Shown in pieces: positions 36,461-48,859 of a DNA stretch of 64,000 nt. This DNA comes from Rutidosis leptorrhynchoides (lineage: Eukaryota; Streptophyta; Magnoliopsida; Asterales; Asteraceae). Both the position numbers and the translations under genes were made by a program. The DNA lies in the NCBI RefSeq assembly GCF_046630445.1, contig NC_092340.1, positions 20,190,001 through 20,254,000 of the forward strand, in the 5' to 3' direction. The notes under the pieces were generated by a model. The model made no database searches. It was not told the origin of the DNA and saw only the letters and a list, made by a program, of their open reading frames with translations. Each line of letters begins with the position of its first letter. The stretch's first letter is position 1.

Positions 36461-38629
36461 TATAGTTGCAACAATGAAGGAAGAAATATATGGAGTTGTC
36501 ACATCGGTGGCATATATATATAAGGCAATTCTCTCAAAGGAGATAACGAGGATCATGGAATTCAAAGTAAATTTTCATTACATTTTCGAAAGGAAGACGT
36601 ACGAAAAGTGTGACATTTCAACGAGATTGAACTTCCTTGTACAATGAGCGAGGAAGTCTAGGATTCATCCATATTCTTAAATTTATGTGCGGGTGAAAAG
36701 AACGCGAATCACGAGTTATAAAGAATGGCCGACTCTAGGTGAGATGAATCTCCAAAAATAATTTCGTGCACCTCAAAGTATTGAATCCTAGGATTGATGT
36801 TTACGAGGGTATTGCGGTTGACAGTGAATATTGAGAGTAGAAACTCCTCAAACGGTCTAGTGTAATATATATCCATGATACCCACTATAACAACAGTTGG
36901 GGTAAAAACCCACCTAGCGTCTTTTCTACAATAGGGTGACCACCGAGTGTACCCCAGAAAATTGATTTATCGGTCCATGTTTCGGCCTTGTCCAACCATA
37001 AGAGGGAAAATTTTATGAGCGCAAAGACTTTCCAACAAATTTTATAAAATCGGCAACCAAAGTGGTGTAAGAGTTTCTATTAATGAACTTAATGGTAAGT
37101 TTTATCTTTAAACGGAGGATGAGAAGAACTGTGATCCAAACACTCTGTAGGGTAATGCGAAAATTTGATAAAATCAATCAAAGGAGTTTTGAAAAAGTTT
37201 TAAACGTTTGATGTGACAACATAAACGGAACGAAGTTCTTAGTAAATTTAGAAGTATGTACAACGTGTACCATTTTATATAAAACAAATTGACTTAGCCA
37301 AACAGCTCAATAAATGAGTGGTTTTAAAATAATTTTAAAGGTAAGATTTAGTATATACTAGCCAAAATAGGTAAGGGTAAATTTATTCATTTAAATCCAT
37401 ACGTACATATATGATTTTATAAATTGTATACATGACAAAATATTTCATTACTTCTATTCGCCCATAAATCTCGTGAGAACCGCCCAATTGAACAAATGTG
37501 TAAAATTCCCGATGATAAACAGAGTATCTGTATTTCATAGGTTACAAGTTGAAGTAAGATCGTGGAAAATCGAGTAAAGGACTTGAATCGTCGTGCGACA
37601 ATTGACCAACAAATGTTACGAGGTCATGAAAACCAATGAGTTAAATGTTGTTTTGACTATTATCAGGACATAAGTCCTAGGGCCAAAACTATTCCCGCGC
37701 GAAGTTGTTGCTAACAAGTGAGTTATGAAGGATAGAGCATGAGATAGATAATCTGGTTAAAACGAGCTTCTCGTATATCAACAAATAAGATAATGAATAT
37801 CTTCCCTACCCATGTAATACATCGGAATTTCTAAATGAGTAGTGTAAAAATTTTCTTTGACTCGCTTTCTATTCCTCATGTCACAATATTGAGACTTCTT
37901 TATGAATTAACGTAATATAATCACGTTGGCCTGACGCCATTGTATTTCACTAATTCATAGTTCCATTCCAATAGCACTACATTAGGTCAGGACACGCGAT
38001 CAACCTCGAATTTCCATACAATTTCTCTAAAACAATTTCTTAAACAATGTGCTAAGGATAGCACAAGAGACAAAAACATCGAAAGTAATGAATAGGAGTA
38101 ACGATGACATAGAAATGTCTTCGAAGTACCAAAAATCTCTAAAAGTCAAGAATGATGTCTTCCGGTTCAAAAACCCAAGCACATAGGCACAACGACACAA
38201 AGGCACGTAATATAACAAGAATGTTATATACCTAAACATAATAGCTGACATTGAAATGCCGAGCATTTAGAAGTCAAGAATGACATCTCGCATAATATAA
38301 CTTAAACGTTATATACATAACCATAATAGATGACATAGAAATGTCGAGAATTTCAGAAGTCAAGAATGACATCCCTCGGTTTCACTACCCGAGGTGTTCT
38401 TATAAGGATAAGTTCGCATGAGTCGAAGAATACGTTTAAATCGGAATGGGAGTTCCTCCCAGATTCAGAACATAATAGAGATGTATGTATGATAACAATA
38501 TACATACTAATACGATACAAATAATCACATATAATAATATATTATAGGCCGGGTTGTAGACTAGACTCACTAATGCACCCTATTGACTCGGGTAACGACA
38601 TCAATGCAGCCTAATTCCCTACAACCAAC
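36461..38629 (-). other. element A leader and noncoding interior
   Basis: 2.2 kb between the primer site and the RT start, where leader, gag and protease (about 4 kb in C) would be expected. No gag motif is visible. At 38106-38374 there are three degenerate units with GACATAGAAATGTC and AAGTCAAGAATGACATC. Around 37910-37970 it resembles the G interior at 23695-23755 (GTAATATAATCACGTTG). The gag-protease region seems to have been lost or replaced. Confidence 0.55.
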
Positions 38630-38641
38630 GCTCTGATACCA
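38630..38641 (-). other. element A primer binding site, tRNA-Met type
   Basis: Minus strand TGGTATCAGAGC, two bases from the 5' LTR end at 38644. Confidence 0.9.
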
Positions 38642-39282
38642 ACTTTAACGACCCATCAAAGTACACTTGACGACCATCATTATCTTGGTACCACAGCTTG
38701 ATCATAACTCTATATGAATTTAATAAATAACCTTGCATTCTTTATTTAAAAATGATTTCCTATAAAGGAAACCTATCAAAATATGTAAGTTTAGAAAAAT
38801 CATACATTATTACTTAACCAAAAGTTGACCAAAACAAAGTCAACAACATCCACTATTAAATGTATCAAAAGAGAATGCAAGTTATTGTTTAACCAAAAGC
38901 TGCCATAATAAATATGCAGACTCTCTAAGCACAGCGGAAGCAATCAATCATGAACCTGAGAATAAAACATGCGAGTAACTGTCAACAAAAATGTTGAGTG
39001 AATTATAGGTTTAATATTGCAAACAATATTTAATTTAAACCGTAAAAATTTATGTTTGAAAACATAAAAACTCCTTTTTGGACCACAAAATTATATGCTA
39101 GAAAACATATAAAAACATTATTCCATTTACCGTGAGCCACCTGGTAACCACTTAACCATTTATTTACCCTTGCCAAACACAATAAATAATATACACCGAA
39201 CAAGTGTATCTACAACAAATTACGAAGTACTAAACATTCCGATTATAAATTGCTAGCGCGACTAGCTCGAAATGGGGTTGTC

Positions 39283-42200
39283 TGTAGTGACAAGAACTTT
39301 TCCATGTTTATATATATTAAATGAAATTGATATTTACATGATTAAGTGTTTCCAACATGTTAAGCAATCAAACTTATTAAGACTTGATTAATTGGAATAG
39401 GTTTCATATAGACAAATGACCACCCAAGTTGACCGGTGATTCATTAGGTATTTTAACAATGAGTTATATACATAAAAACGAGACTATTAAATTAAGAAAC
39501 TCGAAAACGATATATATAACGATTATCGTTATAACATCTTACTAGGTACATATGAATCATATTAAGATATTGATACACTTGGTTAATTATGTTAAATGAT
39601 AAGTAAATATATCATTAAGTGTATTAACAATGAACTACATATGTAAAAATAAGACTACTAACTTAATGATTTTGAAACGAGACATATATGTAACGATTAT
39701 CGTTGTAACGACATTTAATGTATATAGATCATATTAAGAGATATTTGTACATCATAATATCATGATAATATAATAATTTAAAATCTCATTTGATATTATA
39801 AACATTGGGTTAACAACATTTAACAAGATCGTTAACCTAAAGGTTTCAAAACAACATTTACATGTAACGACTAACGATGACTTAACGACTCAGTTAAAAT
39901 GTATATACATGTAGTGTTTTAATATGTATTCATACACTTTTGAAAGACTTCAAGACACTTATCAAAATACTTCTACTTAACAAAAATGCTTACAATTACA
40001 TCCTCGTTCAGTTTCATCAACAAATCTACTCGTATGCACCCGTATTCGTACTCGTACAATACACAGCTTTTAGATGTATGTACTATTGGTATATACACTC
40101 CAATGATCAGCTCTTAGCAGCCCATGTGAGTCACCTAACACATGTGGGAACCATCATTTGGCAACTAGCATGAAATATCTCATAAAATTACAAAAATATG
40201 AGTAATCATTCATGACTTATTTACATGAAAACAAAATTTCATATCCTTTATATCTAATCCATACACCAATGACCAAAAACACCTACAAAAACTTTCATTC
40301 TTCAATTTTCTTCATCTAATTGATCTCTCTCAAGTTCTATCTTCAAGTTCTAAGTGTTCTTCATAAAGTCTACAAGTTCTAGTTTCATAAAATCAAGAAT
40401 ACTTCCAAGTTTGCTAGCTTACTTCCAATCTTGTAGAGTGATCATCCAACCTCAAGAAATCTTTCTTATTTACAGTAAGATATCTTTTTAATACAAGGTA
40501 ATACTCATATTCAAACTTTGATTCAATTTCTATAAATATAACAATCTTATTTCGAGTGGAAATCTTACTTGAAATTGTTTTCGTGTCATGATTCTGCTTC
40601 AAGAACTTTCAAGCCATCCAAGGATCCTTTGAAGCTAGATCCATTTTTCTCATTTCCAGTAGGTTTATCCAAGGAACTTGAGGTAGTAATGATGTTCATA
40701 ACATCATTCAATTCATACATAAAAAGCTGTCTTATTCAACGTTATAAACTTGTAATCACTAGAACATAGTTTAGTTAATTCTAAACTTGTTCGCAAATAA
40801 AGTTAATCCTTCTAACTAGACTTTTAAAATCAACTAAACACATGTTCTATATCTATATGATATGCTAACTTAATGATTTAAAACCCAGAAACACGATAAA
40901 CACCATAAAACTGGATATACGCCGTCGTAGTAAAATCGGGGGCTGTTTTGGTTGGGATAATTAAAAGCTAAGAAGAACTTTGATTTAAAAGCTATACTTC
41001 TGGAAAAATGATTTTTCTTATGAACATGAAACTATATCCAAAAATCATGGTTAAACTCAAAGTGAAAGTATGTTTTTCAAAATGGTCATCAAGATGTCGT
41101 TCTTTCGATGGAAATGACTACATCTTTCAAAAATGACTTGTAACTTGTATTTCCGACTATAAACTTATACTTTTTCTATTTAGATTCATAAAGTTAAGTT
41201 CAATACGAAACCGTGGCCACTGGAATCACTCAAAATGGATTAGAAACGAAGAAATGGCGAGTAAAACAAGATTGATAAAAACTACTCATTTTACCTACGT
41301 GAAAGTTAGTAATAAATCTATTCCAACCATAACCTAATCAACTTATATTGTATATTATGTAATCTTGAGATACCATAGACACGTATACAATGTTTCGACC
41401 TATCATGTCGACCCATCTATATATATATTGCGGAACAACCATAGACACTCTATATGTGAATGTTGGAGTTAGCTATACAGGGTTGAGGTTGATTCCAAAA
41501 TATATATATAGTTTGAGTTGTGATCAATACTGAGATACGTATACACTGGGTCGTGGATTGATTCAAGATAATATTTATCGATTTATTTATGTACATCTAA
41601 CTGTGGACAACTAGTTGTAGGTTACTAACGAGGACAGCTGACTTAATAAACTTAAAACATCAAAATGTATTAAAAGTATTGTAAATATATTTTGAACATA
41701 CTTTGATATATATGTATATATTGTTATAGGTTCGTGAATCAACCAGTGGCCAAGTCTTACTTCCCGACGAAGTAAAAATCTGTGAAAGTGAGTTATAGTC
41801 CCACTTTTAAAATCTAATATTTTTGGGATGAGAATACATGCAGGTTTTATAAATGATTTACAAAATAGACACAAGTACGTGAAACTACATTCTATGGTTG
41901 AATTATCGAAATCGAATATGCCCCTTTTTATTAAGTCTGGTAATCTAAGAATTAGGGAACAGACACCCTAATTGACGCGAATCCTAAAGATAGATCTATT
42001 GGGCCTAACAAACCCCATCCAAAGTACCGGATGCTTTAGTACTTCGAAATTTATATCATATCCGAAGGGTGTCCCGGAATGATGGGGATATTCTTATATA
42101 TGCATCTTGTTAATGTCGGTTACCAGGTGTTCACCATATGAATGATTTTTATCTCTATGTATGGGATGTATATTGAAATATGAAATCTTGTGGTCTATTG

Positions 42201-42622
42201 TTACGATTTGATATATATAGGTTAAACCTATAACTCACCAACATTTTTGTTGACGTTTAAAGCATGTTTATTCTCAGGTGAATACTAAGAGCTTCCGCTG
42301 TTGCATACTAAAATAAGGACAAGATTTGGAGTCCATGTTTGTATAATATTGTGTAAAAACTGCATTCAAGAAACTGATTTCGATGTAACATATTTGTATT
42401 GTAAACCATTATGTAATGGTCGTGTGTAAACAGGATATTTTAGATTATCATTATTTGATAATCTACGTAAAGCTTTTTAAACCTTTATTTATGAAATAAA
42501 GGTTATGGTTTGTTTTAAAAATGAATGCAGTCTTTGAAAAAACGTCTCATATAGAGGTAAAAACCTCGCAACGAAATCAATTAATATGGAACGTTTTTAA
42601 TCAATAAGAACGGGACATTTCA
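39283..42622 (+). mobile_element. 5' LTR of element C
   Basis: 3340 bp, TGTAGTGAC...GGGACATTTCA. Relative to the 3' LTR it lacks 88 bp (equivalent to 49283-49370), with TCA at both edges of the deletion. Its 3' end carries CATATAGAGGTAAAAACCTC, shared in form by the B, D, E and G LTRs. Confidence 0.9.
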
Positions 42623-42624
42623 GT

Positions 42625-42636
42625 TGGTATCCGAGC
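42625..42636 (+). other. element C primer binding site, tRNA-Met type, one mismatch
   Basis: TGGTATCCGAGC; the usual form is TGGTATCAGAGC. It starts two bases after the LTR. Confidence 0.85.
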
Positions 42637-42831
42637 GTTGGTCTTAGAGAACCAGAAAATTTGCATTAGTGTGTCTTATCGAGTTTGTTAGAATGCATTA
42701 GTGAGTCTGGACTTCGACCGTGTTTTCTTTAAAAATGATTGCTTAACATTTTTGTTGGAAACTATATATTATTAACATGTATATATTATGTGATATATTA
42801 ATCTCTTAACATGTTTGATATTGTGTAATAG

Positions 42832-43415
42832 ATGTCTACCTCTAATACAAGTCCCATTGACTCACCTAATAATAATGAAGAGTCAAATGTAATTTGGAAT
42901 GATTCGTGGACAGATTCACAAGTTCCCGAAGAGGAACCGGAAGAAGAATCGGAACCGGAAGAAGAATCGGAACCGGAGGAGGAGGAACCGGAAGAAGAAA
43001 TAGAACCGGTGGGGGAAATAATAAAATGATTAAGTAAAAGAAAATCCTCAACTAACCGACCAAGGTTAATTATGGTCAACGGTGTTTCCGCCAAGGAAGC
43101 AAAATATTGGGAGGATTACCAATTCTCCGATGAATCGGATCCCGACGAGGATTCCGATGATGTTATAGAAATTACCCCAACTGAATTTAAAAAGGCAAAA
43201 GAGAACAATAAGGGAAAGGGCATAAAAATAGAGAAATCTGATTCCAACACCCGTATTTCTTAAGTTGTAACAATAATCCGGGAACCTCTAAACCACCAGG
43301 TTTTTCTAGACCAATGTGGAAAATGATGGCTCGTATTAGGGGAACATTATATATCCCTAAAAAATCAGCAAAAAGAACCAAGTTCGAAAAAGAAGAAACG
43401 AGTGAGTCGGAATAA
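42832..43415 (+). pseudogene. acidic leader ORF of element C, function unknown
   Basis: Between primer site and gag. One frame runs 42832-43263, interrupted by a TGA at 43027-43029. A frame change near 43255 then leads through KPPGFSRPMWKMMARIRGTL to a stop at 43413-43415, about 190 codons in all. Residues 35-60 are a glutamate-rich repeat based on SEPEEE; a second acidic stretch (SDESDPDEDSDD) follows, then a basic C-terminus. No domain is recognised. The ATG at 42832 follows a leader with no earlier good start. It could encode an accessory acidic protein. The reading frame is now broken, so this copy is inactive. Confidence 0.55.
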
Positions 43416-43553
43416 GATAGTTGTATTTGTACGGTGTAATATATGTAATATAGTGTGCTTATGCTTTACGATATATGTAAAAATTGCTTGTATTAATAAG
43501 TATTTTTTTTTATGAATCTAACTCTTGTCTATTTTACAGTATAAAAACACAAA

Positions 43554-44198
43554 ATGGATAGACAACCCAATATTTTAAGAGACCTACCTGGAGACATGAT
43601 TGATGAAATCTTGTCTAGAGTCGGTCAGAATTCCTCGGCACAACTATTTAAGGCGAGATCAGTTTGTAAGACATTCGAAGAACGTTCCAAGAATGCCTTG
43701 GTTTATAAAAGGCTTTCGTTTGAAAGATGGGGGGATATCACATTGGGAAACCCATAAGTTACGATGTGTTTACTTTGACGCATATATTGCGGGGAACCCA
43801 AATGCTATTTTACGCAACGGGTTAAGAAATTATTTTGACTCAATGTATCCGAATATAGGACTTCATGATTTAGAAAAAGCGGCTAACATACAACTATTAA
43901 ACAAAGTGAGAAACAGAACATCGGGCTACAACTATTAAACAAAATATTCCCACAAGTGACGGAGTCGGTAATTGGGGTAAGAAATGAGGTTTTTAGGTTA
44001 TTACGAGACTGTTGGTCATTACGTAACCTTCATCCTTTTGACGACGTTACAACACATTGTCTTACTATCGGTCACAACGGTTATGTTCCACAAAACCAAG
44101 GATGGGAAGTGGTATTAGTAAAACCAGAATGCATGACTTGTTTATGGACGTATGAATTACGTGTCTTTATTGCCTTTGCTGAACGCCTTATTTATTAA
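43554..44198 (+). pseudogene. F-box protein ORF captured in element C leader
   Basis: The first frame (43554-43757) starts MDRQPNILRDLPGDMIDEIL and continues SRVG...QLFKARSVCKTFEERSKN, a clear F-box, the motif by which substrate adaptors bind SKP1 in SCF ubiquitin ligases. The protein then continues in the +1 frame to 43938 (CVYFDAYIAGNPNAILRNGL, HDLEKAAN) and returns to the first frame to 44198 (ESVIGVRNEVFRLLRDCWSL, ECMTCLWTYELRVF). This body resembles plant F-box proteins of the At2g35280/At1g67623 type (from memory, not searched). A 16-bp direct repeat (43890-43905 and 43928-43943, offset 38 bp) marks one frame change. It lies between the acidic ORF and gag, in element sense, with no introns. 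Confidence 0.75.
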
Positions 44199-44310
44199 CT
44201 AGAATTATCTTCGCAACTACTTTGTATCAAAGTTTTATGTGCTATATTTCATGCTATATGTAAAATAGCGGTATTGTAAGTTTGCAAGTTATTGTATAAA
44301 GGCTTGAATA

Positions 44311-44311
<1 letters not shown>

Positions 44312-44389
<78 letters not shown>
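44312..44389. repeat. AT dinucleotide microsatellite
   Basis: About 39 AT units followed by poly(T), in the leader between the F-box ORF and gag of element C. Confidence 0.95.
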
Positions 44390-44398
<9 letters not shown>

Positions 44399-44631
44399 TT
44401 GTTTTTTTTGTTTTTGTGATTAGTTTTTCATATAGAATTGTAGTAGTTGAAATGGTATGTTAGCTACTAAGTATGAACTTAATGGGTAGGTACTACCCGA
44501 ATTAAAGAGTATAAAACGCTAATATGAAGAAACAGCTTTTATAAATAAGTTCATATTACGCTACGAAATACTATTGACTACTCTTGATATTCTATATGAT
44601 TAACTCGTTTCATTTGACTATTTTGAAGGAA

Positions 44632-45617
44632 ATGGCACCGACTACTCGACACACCTTGAATATGAGCGAAGAGGAATTTCGTGCCTTTCTTGCTTCAAAC
44701 ATAGCCGCAGTACAGGCTGCGCTACATACCAACAATAACCTTGGATCTAGCAGTACAGGAAATCGTGTAGGATGCACCTACAAAGAATTCACTGCCTGCA
44801 AACCTTTGGAATTTGATGGAACCGAAGGACCGATCGGATTGAAACGGTGGACTGAGAAGGTCGAATCGGTGTTTGCCATAAGTAAGTGTACTGAAGAGGA
44901 CAAAGTGAAGTACGCTACGCATACCTTCACAGGTTCTGCGTTAACATGGTGGAATACCTATCTAGAGCAAGCGAGACAAGATGATGCTTACGCACTACCG
45001 TGGTCAGCATTCAAGCACTTGATGAACGAGAAGTACCGTCCCAGAACCGAGGTCAATAAGCTCAAGACAGAACTTAGAGGGTTACGAACCCAAGGATTTG
45101 ATATTACCACGTACGAAAGACGATTACAGAATTGTGCCTATTGTGTCCAGGAGTGTTCGAAGATGAGGAAGAGAAGATCGACGCGTTTGTGAAAGGATTA
45201 CCGGAAAGAATCCAAGAAGATATAAGTTCACACGAGCCCGCCTCCATACAACAGGCATGTAGAATGGCTCACAAACTAGTGAACCAGATTGAAGAAAGAA
45301 TTAAAGAACAGACTGCTGAAGAGGCCAATGTGAAGCAAGTCAAAAGAAAGTGGGAGGAAAACGGTGATAAGAATCACCAATACAACAACAACAGCAATTA
45401 CAACAATAATCGCAACAACTATCCCAACAATCGCAACATCAATCGCAACTACAACAAACGGCCCAATAACAACAACAACAACAACAACAGCAACTACAAC
45501 AATCATCCCAACAACAATAATAACCGCAACAACAACAACAATCAGAAGCAGCTATGCCAAAGGTGTGAAAAGTATCACTCGGGGTTCTGCACCAAATTTT
45601 GCAACAAGTGTAAATGA
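44632..45617 (+). pseudogene. element C gag
   Basis: Nucleocapsid-capsid precursor. Start MAPTTRHTLNMSEEEFRAFL at 44632. The retrotransposon gag domain includes FDGTEGPIGLKRWTEKVESV and ALTWWNTYL. A single-base loss near 45141 shifts the frame (YERRLQNCAY to LCPGVFEDEEEKIDAF). An asparagine-rich linker spans 45370-45545, then CCHC-type knuckles begin (CQRCEKYHSGFC, CNKC). A TGA at 45615-45617 stops inside the second knuckle; a CGA codon is the likely ancestor. Confidence 0.9.
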
Positions 45618-46522
45618 AATGGTCATAGCGCGGCGAAGTGTGAGGTCTACGGACCAGGGGTTAACAGAACGAAAGGAACAAATGGTGTCGGAACGAGTAA
45701 TGGCAGAGCAAGTAGTGTCGGGGCAAGTTATGCCAATGTAGTTTGTTATAAATGTGGAAAACTGGACCACATTATTAGAAATTGCCCGAACCAGGAGAAC
45801 ACGAATGGACAAGGCCGTGGAAGAGTTTTCAATATTAATGCGGCAGAGGTACAGGAAGACCCGGAGCTTGTTACGGGTACGTTTCTTATTGACAATAAAT
45901 CTGCTTACGTTTTATTTGATTCGGGTGCGGATAGAAGCTATATGAGTAGAGATTTTTGTTCTAAATTAAGTTGTCCATTGACGCCTTTGGATAGTAAATT
46001 TTTACTCGAATTAGCAAATGGTAAATTAATTTCAGCAGATAATATATGTCAGAATCGAGAAATTAAACTGGTTAGCGAAACATTTAAGATTGACTTGATA
46101 CCAGTAGAGTTAGGGAGTTTTGATGTGATAATCGGTATGGACTGGTTGAAAGAAGTGAAAGCAGAGATCGTTTGTTACAAAAATGCAATTCGCATTATAC
46201 GAGAAAAAAGAAAACCCTTAATGGTGTACGGAGAAAAGGGCAACACGAAGCTACATCTTATTAGTAATTTGAAGGCACAAAAACTAATAAGAAAAGGTTG
46301 CTATGCTATTCTAGCACACGTTGAGAAAGTAAAAACTGAAGAAAAGAGCATCAATGATGTTCCCGTCGCAAAAGAATTTCCCGATGTATTTCCGAAAGAA
46401 TTACCGGGATTACCCCCACATCGATCCGTTGAATTTCAAATAGATCTTGTACCAGTAGCTGCACCAATAGCTCGTGCTCCTTACAGACTCGCACCCAGCG
46501 AGATGAAAGAACTGCAAAGCTA
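45618..46522 (+). pseudogene. element C zinc knuckle and aspartic protease
   Basis: Same frame as the second half of gag. A complete CCHC knuckle CYKCGKLDHIIRNC lies near 45744-45785. The protease active site is FDSGADRS with the aspartate at 45918-45920, followed by LELANGKLI and the second-loop region FDVIIGMDWL. A TAA at 46520-46522 (expected CAA) ends the frame just before RT. It is one polyprotein with gag and RT in Tekay elements. Confidence 0.9.
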
Positions 46523-48858
46523 ATTACAAGAACTTTTAGAGCGTGGTTTCATTCGACCAATCACATCACCGTGGGGAGCTCCTGTTTTGTTTGTCAAGAA
46601 GAAAGATGGTACATTCAGGTTGTGTATCGACTACCGAGAGTTGAACAAACTTACCATCAAGAACCGCTACCCACTACCGAGAATCGACGACTTATTTGAT
46701 CAACTACAAGGCTCGTCTGTTTATTCAAAGATTGACTTACGTTCCGGGTATCATCAAATGCGGGTGAAAGAAGATGATATTCCAAAGACTGCTTTCAGAA
46801 CACGTTACAGTCATTACGAGTTTATGGTCATGCCGTTTGGTTTAACTAATGCACCAGCTGTGTTCATGGACCTTATGAACCGAGTGTGTGGACCATACCT
46901 TGACAAGTTTGTCATTGTTTTCATTGATGACATACTTATTTACTCAAAGAATGACCAAGAACACGGTGAACATTTGAGAAAGGTGTTAGAAGTATTGAGG
47001 AAGGAAGAATTGTACGCTAAATTTTCAAAGTGTGCATTTTGGTTGGAAGAAGTTCAATTCCTCGGTCACATAGTGAACAAAGAAGGTATTAAGGTAGATC
47101 CGGCAAAGATAGAAACTGTTGAAAAGTGGGAAACCCCGAAAACTCCGAAACACATACGCCAGTTTTTAGGACTAGCTGGTTACTACAGAAGGTTCATCCA
47201 AGACTTTTCCAGAATAGCAAAACCCTTGACTGCATTAACGCATAAAGGGAATAAATTTGAATGGAAGGATGAACAAGATAAAGCGATTCAGTTATTGAAG
47301 AAAAAGCTAACTACGACACCTATATTGTCATTGCCTGAAGGGAATGATGATTTTGTGATTTATTGTGACACATCAAAGCAAGGTCTCGGTTGTGTATTAA
47401 TGCAACGAACGAAGGTGATTGCTTATGCGTCTAGACAATTGAATATTCACGAACAAAATTATACGACGCATGATTTGGAATTAGGCGCGGTTGTTTTTGC
47501 ATTAAAGACTTGGAGACACTACTTATATGGGGTCAAAAGTATTATATATACCGACCACAAAAGTCTTCAACACATATTTAATCAGAAACAACTAAATATG
47601 AGGCAGCGTAGGTGGATTGAATTGTTGAATGATTACGACTTTGAGATTCGTTACCACCCGGGGAAGGAAAATGTGGTAGCCGACGCCTTGAGCAGGAAGG
47701 ACAGAGAACCCATTCGAGTAAAATCTCTGAATATAATGATTCACAATAACCTTACTACTCAAATAAAGGAGGAGCAACAAGGAGTTTTAAAGGAGGGAAA
47801 TTTAAAGGATGAAATACCCAAAGGATCGGAGAAGCATCTTAATATTCAGGAAGGCGGAACCCGGTATAGGGCTGAAAGGATTTGGGTACCAAAATTTAGA
47901 GATATGAGAGAAATGGTACTTAGAGAAGCTCAAAAAATCAGATACTCAATACATCCTGGAACAGGGAAGATGTACAAGGATCTCAAGAAACATTTTTGGT
48001 GGCCGGGTATGAAAGCCGATGTTGCTAAATACGTAGGAGAATGTTTGACGTGTTCTAAGGTCAAAGCCGAGCATCAGAAACCATCAGGTCTACTTCAACA
48101 ACCTGAAATCCCGGAATGGAAATGGGAAAACATTACCATGGATTTCATCACTAAATTGCCAAGGACTGCAAGTGGTTTTGATACTATTTGGGTAATAGTT
48201 AATCGTCTCACCAAATCAGCACACTTCCTGCCAATAAGAGAAGATGACAAGATGGAGAAGTTAGCACTACTGTATTTGAAGGAAGTCGTCTCCAGACATG
48301 GAATACCAATCTGTATTATCTCTGATAGGGATGGCAGATTTATTTCAAGATTCTGGCAGACATTACTGCAAGCATTAGGAACTCGTCTAGACATGAGTAC
48401 TGCCTATCATCCACAAACTGATGGGCAAAGCGAAAGGACGATACAAACGCTTGAAGACATGCTATGAGCATGTGTTATTGATTTCGGAAACAGTTGGGAT
48501 CGACATCTACCGTTAGCAGAATTTTCCTACAACAACAGCTACCATTCAAGCATTGAGATGGCGCCGTTTGAGGCACTTTATGGTAGAAAGTGCAGGTCTA
48601 CAATTTGTTGGAATGAAGTGGGGGATAGACAGATTACGGGTCTGGAGATAATACAAGAAACTTCCGAGAAAATCATCCAAATTCAACAAAGATTGAAAAC
48701 CGCCCAGAGTTGACAAAAGAGCTACGCGGACAGTAAAAGAAAAGATATAGAGTTTGAAATTGGAGAAATGGTCATGCTTAAGGTTTCACCTTGGAAAGGC
48801 GTTGTTCGATTTGGTAAACGGGGGAAACTAAATCCAAGGTACATTGGACCATTCAAGG
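46523..48858 (+). pseudogene. element C RT, RNase H and integrase, truncated
   Basis: The longest intact frame is 46587-48467 (626 codons). [46 protein letters not shown], and catalytic [10 protein letters not shown] near 46920. RNase [32 protein letters not shown]. Integrase: [16 protein letters not shown] zinc region and core aspartates in TMDFI and IISDRDG with glutamate in [14 protein letters not shown] stops occur at 48465-48467 (element A retains CGA at this codon) and 48711-48713. The frame reaches LNPRYIGPFK, where the sequence jumps at 48859 to duplicated flank DNA, so the integrase tail and chromodomain are lost. Confidence 0.95.
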
Positions 48859-48859
48859 G

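Noticed and set aside
36043..36465. A 140-codon plus-strand protein
   Set aside because: It is antisense to the element A reverse transcriptase, whose FIDDILIYS motif reads on the minus strand.
39940..40173. Frames repeated at 39940-40173 and 49866-50099
   Set aside because: Their duplication reflects the two LTRs of element C, not a gene pair; no domain is visible and LTRs normally do not code here.
42866..43094. Serine/glycine-rich and proline-rich minus-strand frames
   Set aside because: They are antisense to the glutamate-rich repeat of the acidic leader ORF.
43554..44198. F-box ORF as a resident host gene
   Set aside because: It lies between the primer site and gag of an LTR element bounded by TSDs, in element sense and without introns, so it is carried by the element.
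45276..45741. Valine-rich (minus) and threonine/isoleucine-rich (plus) frames
   Set aside because: Both are alternative readings of the AAC-rich asparagine linker in gag.
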